The notes under the pieces: model-generated | Database searches by the model: none | What the model saw: only the letters and a program-made list of their open reading frames with translations | Told to the model about the DNA's origin: nothing | Translations under genes and position numbers: made by a program | NCBI GenBank assembly: GCA_025964295.1 | Contig: JAOPZD010000209.1 | Span: forward strand, 1-15,108 | Direction of reading: 5' to 3' | DNA length: 15,108 nt | Source: Conexibacter sp. | Lineage (GTDB): Bacteria > Actinomycetota > Thermoleophilia > Solirubrobacterales > Solirubrobacteraceae | Part shown: one piece after another, positions 1-5,264 of the stretch | Position numbering within the stretch: the stretch's first letter is position 1 | Layout: the number at the start of each line of letters is the position of its first letter

Positions 1-1343
1 CCGCCACCCTGGCGCGGCGCGCCGCCGCCCGCCGGCCGCTCGCCCGCCACCGGCAGCCAGGACGACACCATCGACGGCGGCAGGTCGACCTGGTCGGCGA
101 CGTGCGCCAGCAGCTCCTCGCGCAGCGCGCTCGGCGGCAGCGTCGCGAAGACCGGCCGCAGCGCCGCGATCGCCTCGTCCTTGCCCTCCGCCCCGGTGAG
201 GTCGGCCCGCTCGAGCTCGCGCTCGACCTGGAAGCGCACGAACGGCACCGAGGACCCGACCAGCGCGGCGGCTGCCTCGGCCCCCTGCTGCTGGACGAGC
301 TCCGCCGGGTCCAGGCCCTTGGGCAGCGGCACGACGCGCAGCGACAGCTTGCTGTTGGCCGCCAGCTTCGCCGCGCGCAGCATCGCCTCCTGGCCGGCGC
401 TGTCGGCGTCCAGCGCGAGCAGGACAGTCTTGCCGAGCTTGGCCAGCTCGCCGACCTGGCGCTCGGTCAGCGCGGTGCCCATGATCCCGACGACGTTCTG
501 GAGCCCCGCCTGATGCAGGGCCAGGACGTCGGTGTAGCCCTCGGCGGCGATGACCTCGTCGGCGCGCGCCGCCGCGACGCGCGCGTGGTGGGCGCCGTAG
601 ACGATGTCGCCCTTGTGGAAGATGTCGCCGTCGGCCGAGTTGAGGTACTTGGGCTGCTGGTCCTTGCCCAGGGCCCGCGCCCCGAAGCCCAGCACGCGGC
701 CGCGCGGGTCGCACAGCGGGAACATGATCCGGCGGCGGAAGCGGTCGTAGATCCGTCCCTCCCCCTTGCCGCGCACGGCCAGGCCCGCGTCGAAGATCTC
801 CTTGTTGCCGTAGCCGGACTTGCGGCCGACCATCAGCAGCGTGTCCCACGCGCTGGGCGCGTAGCCGACGCGGAACGTCCGCAGCGTCTCCTCGGTCAGC
901 CCGCGCTCGAGCAGGTACTTGCGCGCGGGCGCCGCCTCGGCCGACTCCCACAGCCACTTCTCATAGAACGTCGTCGCGCGCTCCAGCAGCTCCATCAGCC
1001 GCTCGCGCGCCCTGCGCCGCTCGGCCGCCGCCGGGTCCTCGTCCTCGACGGTCAGCTCGATGCCGTAGCGCTGGGCCAGCGACTCCAGCGCGCCGACGAA
1101 GTCCAGGCCCTCGATCGCCATGACGAACCCGAACGCGTCGCCGCCCACACCGCAGCCGAAGCAGTGGTAGAAGCCCTCGTCGGCGTTGACGCTGAACGAC
1201 GGCGTCCGCTCCTCGTGAAACGGGCACAGGCCCTTGTAGCGGCCGGGGCCGGCGCGGCGCAGCTCGGTCCGCGACGACACGAGGTCGACCATGTCGACCG
1301 CTTCGCGAACCCTCTCCTTGTCGGTGTCGGCGTATCGGGGCAT
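1..1343 (-). CDS. dnaG: DNA primase DnaG, 3' end cut by the window edge
   Basis: DnaG makes the RNA primers used at the replication fork and works with the DnaB helicase. About 447 residues are visible, starting at the ATG at 1343 (MPRYADTDKERV). The N-terminal zinc ribbon is complete: C40, H43, C61 and C64, in the contexts CPFHEERTPSF and CFGCG. The TOPRIM catalytic core follows, with E268 in EGYTD and the pair D312/D314 in ALDADSAG; these lie within three residues of the E. coli positions. The C-terminal helicase-binding domain lies beyond the left edge. No stop codon is seen. The 152-base region upstream separates it from a divergent lipoprotein gene. A TATGCT hexamer on the minus strand ends 14 bases before the ATG, but no -35 box and no good Shine-Dalgarno site are visible. 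The family call is secure. Confidence 0.97.
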   Translation of the reverse strand, partial: MPRYADTDKERVREAVDMVDLVSSRTELRRAGPGRYKGLCPFHEERTPSFSVNADEGFYHCFGCGVGGDAFGFVMAIEGLDFVGALESLAQRYGIELTVEDEDPAAAERRRARERLMELLERATTFYEKWLWESAEAAPARKYLLERGLTEETLRTFRVGYAPSAWDTLLMVGRKSGYGNKEIFDAGLAVRGKGEGRIYDRFRRRIMFPLCDPRGRVLGFGARALGKDQQPKYLNSADGDIFHKGDIVYGAHHARVAAARADEVIAAEGYTDVLALHQAGLQNVVGIMGTALTERQVGELAKLGKTVLLALDADSAGQEAMLRAAKLAANSKLSLRVVPLPKGLDPAELVQQQGAEAAAALVGSSVPFVRFQVERELERADLTGAEGKDEAIAALRPVFATLPPSALREELLAHVADQVDLPPSMVSSWLPVAGERPAGGGAPRQGG

Positions 1344-1357
1344 CGGACGGGACAGCC

Positions 1358-1363
1358 AGCATA
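1358..1363 (-). promoter_or_regulatory. Possible -10 element for dnaG
   Basis: The minus strand reads TATGCT here, 14 bases before the dnaG ATG, in otherwise GC-saturated DNA. No -35 element is recognisable. If it is used, the leader would be only about eight bases. This is a weak call based on one hexamer. Confidence 0.2.
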
Positions 1364-1483
1364 GGCGTCCCGCCCGCTGGGATCGGGCGCCGCCGGGGGG
1401 CCGGCCGGAACCCAGGGGGCCGCGAGGCGCGCGGCGGCCGGGCGCGGCGGTGTGACGATCGCCTGCCGCCCGCCCCGGCCCCC

Positions 1484-1490
1484 GAAGGAG
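1484..1490 (+). promoter_or_regulatory. Ribosome binding site of the COG4315-type lipoprotein
   Basis: GAAGGAG lies five bases before the ATG at 1496 and fixes that start. It is one of the two clear Shine-Dalgarno sites in the window. An imperfect GC hairpin (arms 1440-1450 and 1466-1475, one bulged C, 15-base loop) sits just upstream and could affect expression. Such hairpins are frequent by chance at this GC content. Confidence 0.7.
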
Positions 1491-1495
1491 CCACC

Positions 1496-2011
1496 ATGTC
1501 CCGCCTCGCCGTCCTTGCCGTGACCGCGTTGCTCGCCGGCAGCAGCCTGTCCCTCGGCGCGTGCGGGGGATCGAGCTCGTCGTATGGCGGCTCGTCGTCG
1601 ACAGCGAGCGGCTCGGGGTCCTCGGCCTCGTCGACCTCCTCGGCCGGCGCCGCCTCGGTCAAGACGGCCAAGACCGGCCCCCTCGGCACGTTCCTCACCG
1701 ACGGCAAGGGCCGGACGCTCTACCTCTGGGACGCCGACACGGGGCGGAGCAGCACCTGCACCGGCGGCTGCGCGACCGCCTGGCCGCCGCTGCTGACGAC
1801 CGGCGCTCCCAAGGGCGGCACCGGCGTCGACGCCTCCCTGCTGGGCACGACGACCCGCTCCGACGGGGGCCGCGAGGTCACCTACGCCGGCCACCCGCTC
1901 TACTACTTCGCGGGCGACTCCGGCGCCGGGCAGGCCAACGGCCAGGGCAGCTCGGCGTTCGGCGCGCCGTGGTGGGTCGTCTCGCCGCGCGGCACCGCCG
2001 TGCAGAGCTAG
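1496..2011 (+). CDS. Lipoprotein with two COG4315-type secreted repeats
   Basis: The 171-residue product has a lipoprotein signal peptide with lipobox LGAC, giving lipidated Cys23. A Ser/Gly/Thr-rich linker follows to about residue 58. Two copies of the secreted repeat of unknown function (Lipoprotein_15/COG4315 type) come next. The first, about residues 62-105, contains LTDGKGRTLYLWD and C88/C92 in CTGGCATAWPP. The second, about 126-163, contains VTYAGHPLYYF and ends in PWWVVSPRG. The protein should be anchored on the outer face of the cytoplasmic membrane. Its biochemical role is unknown; the family is common in Actinomycetota. The gene lies on the opposite strand between dgt and dnaG, convergent with dgt (17-base gap) and divergent from dnaG. 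The family assignment rests on recognising the repeat motifs. Confidence 0.88.
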   Translation: MSRLAVLAVTALLAGSSLSLGACGGSSSSYGGSSSTASGSGSSASSTSSAGAASVKTAKTGPLGTFLTDGKGRTLYLWDADTGRSSTCTGGCATAWPPLLTTGAPKGGTGVDASLLGTTTRSDGGREVTYAGHPLYYFAGDSGAGQANGQGSSAFGAPWWVVSPRGTAVQS

Positions 2012-2028
2012 CCGCCCGCGGGGCCGCC

Positions 2029-3069
2029 TCAGACCGCGAAGGACTCCGGGATCGTCAGCGCCTCGAAGACCCGCACGCAGTAGCGGTCGGTCATCCCCGC
2101 GATGTAGTCGATGACGCGCTGGCCGAGGTCGGTCGACGGGGCGACGCCGGAGTCGGGGAGGCGGGACGGGTCCTGCACGTAGTGGTCGAACAACGTGCGC
2201 AGGAGGCGGTCGATCTTGGCGTGCTCGGCGCGCTGGCGGTCGCCGAGGTAGACGCGGTCGAACATGAAGCTGCGCAGCTCGTCCATCGCGGCGCCGGCGC
2301 GGTCGCCCTGGACGATCGCGCCCGCCGCGGAGGAGTGCTCGACGAGGTCGTGGACGAGCGCGTCGATCCGGTGCGAGCCCGTGTCGCCCAGCACGGCGAT
2401 CGTGTCGCGGGGCAGGTCGGACTCGGCCAGCACGCCCGCGCGGATCGCGTCGTCGATGTCGTGGTTGATGTAGGCGATGCGGTCGACGATGCGGACGATC
2501 GCGCCCTCCAGCGTGCGCGGCGGGGCCGACCGCCCGGAGTGCGTGAGGATCCCGTCGCGCACGTCCTCGCCGAGGTTGAGGCCCTGGCCGTCCTTCTCCA
2601 GGACGTCGACGACGCGCAGCGAGTGCTCGTAGTGGCGGAAGCGCCCGCCGAAGCGCTCGGCCATGCACGCGTCCAGCACCGCCTCGCCGATGTGGCCGAA
2701 CGGCGGGTGCCCGAGGTCGTGGCCCAGCCCGATCGCCTCGGTCAGGTCCTCGTTGAGGGCCAGCGCCCGCGCGACCGTCCGCGACACCTGCGTGACCTCG
2801 AGCGTGTGGGTCAGCCGCGTGCGGTAGTGGTCGCCCTCGGGCGAGACGAAGACCTGCGTCTTGTGCTTCAGGCGCCGGAACGCCTTGGAGTGCACGATCC
2901 GGTCGCGGTCGCGCTGCAGCGGGGTCCGCAGCCCGCAGTCGGGCTCGGCCACCTGCCGGCGCGCCGGGTAGGAGCGGGCGGCCAGCGGCGAGAGCTGCGC
3001 CTCCTCCCACGCCTGCTGGCGTGCGGCGAAGGCCTCGGCGACCGCGCCCGGTGCTGCTGCGACGTCCAT
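2029..3069 (-). CDS. dgt: Deoxyguanosinetriphosphate triphosphohydrolase-like protein (HD-domain dNTPase)
   Basis: The 346-residue product belongs to the dGTPase family, which hydrolyses dNTPs to the deoxynucleoside and triphosphate and so affects the dNTP pool. The HD-domain metal site is clear: H88 in LTHTLEV, H117/D118 in GLGHDLGHPPFGH, and a later Asp in IVRIVDRIAYINHD. The length and the N-terminal block (RTPLQRDRDRIVHSKAFRRLKHKTQVF) fit the shorter type-2 dGTPase-like proteins common in actinomycetes. I chose the ATG at 3069. A GTG directly before it at 3072 would add one residue. No strong ribosome binding site separates the two. The gene diverges from the dehydrogenase at 3153 and converges with the lipoprotein ending at 2011. 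Substrate preference cannot be read from the sequence. Confidence 0.94.
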   Translation of the reverse strand: MDVAAAPGAVAEAFAARQQAWEEAQLSPLAARSYPARRQVAEPDCGLRTPLQRDRDRIVHSKAFRRLKHKTQVFVSPEGDHYRTRLTHTLEVTQVSRTVARALALNEDLTEAIGLGHDLGHPPFGHIGEAVLDACMAERFGGRFRHYEHSLRVVDVLEKDGQGLNLGEDVRDGILTHSGRSAPPRTLEGAIVRIVDRIAYINHDIDDAIRAGVLAESDLPRDTIAVLGDTGSHRIDALVHDLVEHSSAAGAIVQGDRAGAAMDELRSFMFDRVYLGDRQRAEHAKIDRLLRTLFDHYVQDPSRLPDSGVAPSTDLGQRVIDYIAGMTDRYCVRVFEALTIPESFAV

Positions 3070-3139
3070 CACGCATCCGAGTTTCGCACGCGCCCGCCCC
3101 CATCCTCCCCGGCTGCGCAGAATCGTCGCGAAGGCGCGG

Positions 3140-3145
3140 TAGCGT
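3140..3145 (+). promoter_or_regulatory. Possible -10 element giving a leaderless mRNA for the dehydrogenase
   Basis: TAGCGT matches the actinobacterial TANNNT pattern and ends seven bases before the ATG at 3153. Initiation at the usual distance would put the transcript start on or next to the start codon. No Shine-Dalgarno sequence is correctly spaced for that ATG, which agrees with leaderless translation. No -35 element is obvious. Confidence 0.35.
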
Positions 3146-3152
3146 CGTCGCC

Positions 3153-4073
3153 ATGCTCGCGCTCGTCGCCACCGTCGATCCCCCGCACGTCACGCTCGCC
3201 GAGGTGCCCGATCCCGAGCCCCTGCCCTCCGAGGCGCTCGTCGAGGTCCGGGCGGTCTCGCTCAACCGCGGCGAGGTCCGCCACCTGGAGACGATGGAGC
3301 CCGGCCAGGTCACCGGCTGGGACGTCGCCGGCGTCGTGGCGCAGGCCGCCGCCGACGGCTCGGGCCCGGCGCAGGGCGCTCGCGTCGTCGGCCTGAAGTA
3401 CCCGCCCGGCGGCTGGGCCCAGCGCGTCGCGATCGCCACCGACCTCCTCGCCGAGCTGCCCGACGAGGTCACCTTCGAGCAGGCCGCGACGCTCCCCGTC
3501 GCCGGGATGACCGCCCTGCGCGCCCTCGAGGTCTGCGGCTTCCTGGTCGGCAAGCGCGTCGCGATCACCGGCGCCTCCGGCGGCGTCGGGCACTTCGCCG
3601 TCCAGCTGGCCAAGCACGCCGGCGCGCACGTCACCGCGGTCGCCCGCCGCCAGGAGGGCCTCGCCGAGCTCGGCGCCGACGAGATCGTCAACTACCTCGC
3701 GCCCGAGGGCGAGCCGTTCCACGCGATCCTCGACGGCGTCGGCGGCCCGGTCCTCGGCGCCGCGATCCAGCGCATCGGCCCGCGCGGCACGGTCGTCTCC
3801 TACGCCTCGACCATCAGCGAGCCGGTCGAGTACCCCACCCGCGCCCTGTTCGGCGGCTCGCCCGGCGCCAAGGTGTACGGGTTGATGCTCTTCCCCGAGC
3901 TCCGCCACGCGCAGTCGGGCACGTTCGACCTCACCCGCCTGGCCGAGCTGATCGCCGCCCGGCGCCTCGACGTCCACGTCGACCTCACGACCTCCTGGCG
4001 CGACGCGCCCCGCGCCGTCACCGCGCTGCTCGACGGCGAGATCCGCGGCAAGGCCGTGCTGACCGTCGACTGA
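3153..4073 (+). CDS. Zinc-independent medium-chain dehydrogenase, quinone oxidoreductase type
   Basis: The 306-residue product fits the medium-chain dehydrogenase/reductase superfamily, quinone-oxidoreductase branch. These enzymes use NADPH to reduce quinones or activated alkenes. The N-terminal GroES-like domain contains VRAVSLNRGEVRHL, where the zinc enzymes would have the Cys ligand, and GWDVAGVV. It shows no Cys/His zinc set. The Rossmann dinucleotide motif is VAITGASGGVGHFAVQLAK, residues about 136-154. The C-terminus (GEIRGKAVLTVD) is typical of the family. I chose the ATG at 3153 because the fold begins directly there; an open frame extends upstream but overlaps dgt. The gene diverges from dgt across 83 bases. 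The exact substrate is unknown. Confidence 0.9.
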   Translation: MLALVATVDPPHVTLAEVPDPEPLPSEALVEVRAVSLNRGEVRHLETMEPGQVTGWDVAGVVAQAAADGSGPAQGARVVGLKYPPGGWAQRVAIATDLLAELPDEVTFEQAATLPVAGMTALRALEVCGFLVGKRVAITGASGGVGHFAVQLAKHAGAHVTAVARRQEGLAELGADEIVNYLAPEGEPFHAILDGVGGPVLGAAIQRIGPRGTVVSYASTISEPVEYPTRALFGGSPGAKVYGLMLFPELRHAQSGTFDLTRLAELIAARRLDVHVDLTTSWRDAPRAVTALLDGEIRGKAVLTVD

Positions 4074-4081
4074 CCCAGGGC

Positions 4082-4098
4082 CTTGCCGGATCGGCAGG
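4082..4098 (+). terminator. Possible U-less terminator hairpin after the dehydrogenase
   Basis: CTTGCCG and CGGCAGG form a seven-pair stem (one G-U) around a GAT loop, starting nine bases after the stop codon at 4073. No T-run follows, so it would have to act as the tract-less type proposed for GC-rich actinomycetes. It might alternatively protect the 3' end. Confidence 0.35.
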
Positions 4099-4143
4099 AC
4101 GGCTCCAGACACAACCGTGGCTGCGCATGGCAGGATGGGCACC

Positions 4144-4575
4144 ATGCGCCGGGTCACCCTCACCGCCATCCTGCTCACCGCCACCGTCGCGCTGCCCGCG
4201 ACGACCGCCTCCGCGGCCTCCGCGCCGCGCACCGCGACCGACCACCTCGGCGGCCTGCAGTTCACGCTCAGCGGCAAGAAGCTGACGCTGAAGATCACCA
4301 AGCAGCACCGCAGCAAGTCGAGCATCGGCAAGCTCCTGCGCGGGCGCCGGGTCAACGTCACCTGCGCGACCAACGCCGCCTCGGGCACGCCGAACTCCCG
4401 CCTGGTCGCCCGCGGCTCGGGGACCTGGACGCGCAGCGCGTCGACGCGGACCTTCACGCTGAGCCGGAACATCGCCGCCAAGGCCGACTGGTGCATGGTC
4501 CAGGCCGGCGGGACCATCGGCAGCTACGTCGACTTCAAGCTGGGGCGCAACCCGCGCGAGGGCGGCGGCGCCTAG
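4144..4575 (+). CDS. Small secreted two-cysteine protein, unknown function
   Basis: I do not recognise the family. The start at 4144 (MRRVTLTAILLTATVALP) gives a normal Sec signal peptide, with likely cleavage near residues 24-27 (TASAASA). An upstream in-frame ATG at 4117 would add nine residues before the signal and is less likely. AGGATGG precedes the chosen start at a usable distance. The mature part is about 117 residues, basic and rich in Thr/Ser/Arg/Lys. It has only two cysteines (C74 and C117), which could form one disulfide after export, and seems to be mostly short beta strands (LQFTLSGKKLTLKI, STRTFTLSRNI). It ends in a Gly-rich tail (REGGGA) encoded by one arm of a hairpin. It converges with the molybdoenzyme gene, with two bases between the stop codons. 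Confidence 0.75.
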   Translation: MRRVTLTAILLTATVALPATTASAASAPRTATDHLGGLQFTLSGKKLTLKITKQHRSKSSIGKLLRGRRVNVTCATNAASGTPNSRLVARGSGTWTRSASTRTFTLSRNIAAKADWCMVQAGGTIGSYVDFKLGRNPREGGGA

Positions 4576-4589
4576 GTCTAGCCGCCGCC
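4561..4589. terminator. Bidirectional hairpin holding both convergent stop codons
   Basis: GGCGGCGGC (4561-4569) and GCCGCCGCC (4581-4589) form a perfect nine-pair stem with an 11-base loop. The loop contains the TAG of the secreted protein (4573-4575) and, on the other strand, the TAG of the molybdoenzyme (4580-4578). The arms encode the Gly tails of both proteins. No T-run follows on either side. The symmetry suits a shared terminator or 3'-end barrier for two converging transcripts. Confidence 0.5.
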
Positions 4590-5264
4590 GGGCTCGTCCA
4601 CGCCGCGGGCGCGCCGCCGCAGCGTCCGGAACGCGAACGGGTCCTCGTGGGTGCGCTGCTCGGTCCACGGGTCGCCGTCGTTGTGGTAGCCGTTGCGCTC
4701 CCAGAAGCCGGGCTCGTCGTGGTCCATGACCTCGATCGACTGGACCCACTTGGCGGACTTCCACAGGTAGCGCGACGGGACGAGCAGCCGCGCCGGCCCG
4801 CCGTGCTCGCGGGCCAGCGGCTCGCCGTCGGCACGCGTCATGATCAGGACGTCGTCGTCGCGCAAGGCGTCGAGCGGCAGGTTGGTGGAGTAGCCGCCGA
4901 AGCAGTGGATCAGCGCGTGGGTGGCGGACGGCCGCGGCCGCGCGCGCTCGACGAGCGGCCACACCCGGACGCCCGACAGCGCCTGGTCGAAGCGCGACCA
5001 GCGCGTCACGCAGTGCAGGTCGCTCACCTGCTCGGCCTGCTCCAGCGCGCCGAGCTCCTCCCAGCGCAGCGCGTAGGGCTCCTCGACCTCGCCGTAGAAG
5101 GAGAGCGACCACGCGTCCAGCGCGACCTCGGGCGACCTCCCGACCGTCAGCACCGGCCACTTCACCGTGGGCGACTGCCCGGGCGGCAGCCGCTCGGGAT
5201 CGATCCCGAGCTTGACCGCGCGCTTGCGCCCGCGATCCCCGAACACGGACGGCGTGAGCTTCAC
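4578..5264 (-). CDS. Sulfite-oxidase-like molybdopterin-dependent oxidoreductase
   Basis: The 228-residue product is a compact member of the sulfite oxidase/YedY (MsrP) molybdopterin family. Conserved blocks in order are LPPGQSPTVKWPVLTVG, LRWEELGAL, SDLHCVTRWS with the presumed Mo-ligand C85, GGYSTNLPLDAL, EHGGPARLLVPSRYLWKSAKW, and PGFWERNGYH. It has no Tat or Sec signal, so it appears cytoplasmic, unlike exported MsrP. The substrate is unknown. The start is a GTG at 5264 whose last two bases belong to the TGA of ppdK (GTGA overlap), so translation is probably coupled to ppdK. Other frames upstream read into ppdK and are not credible starts. It converges with the small secreted gene ending at 4575. 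The family call is firm; the physiological role is open. Confidence 0.92.
   Translation of the reverse strand: MKLTPSVFGDRGRKRAVKLGIDPERLPPGQSPTVKWPVLTVGRSPEVALDAWSLSFYGEVEEPYALRWEELGALEQAEQVSDLHCVTRWSRFDQALSGVRVWPLVERARPRPSATHALIHCFGGYSTNLPLDALRDDDVLIMTRADGEPLAREHGGPARLLVPSRYLWKSAKWVQSIEVMDHDEPGFWERNGYHNDGDPWTEQRTHEDPFAFRTLRRRARGVDEPGGG

Noticed and set aside
1212..1221. Partial parS-like or palindromic GTGAAAC site
   Set aside because: Only a half-site is present and it lies in the coding sequence for the DnaG zinc-ribbon motif, which explains it.
1440..1475. Bulged GC hairpin before the lipoprotein ribosome site as an attenuator or riboswitch
   Set aside because: It has no known aptamer features or conserved loop. 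In DNA this GC-rich, imperfect stems of this size are common. It is only noted in the ribosome-site entry.
2014..2024. GCCC/GGGC hairpin between the convergent lipoprotein and dgt genes as a terminator
   Set aside because: The stem has only four pairs and no T-run. Such stems are expected by chance in this base composition.
1052..3691. Very long minus-strand open frame (879 codons) crossing dnaG, the lipoprotein and dgt
   Set aside because: It reads Arg/Pro/Ala-rich sequence without domains and covers parts of four well-recognised genes in other frames. At this GC content stop codons are rare in shadow frames.
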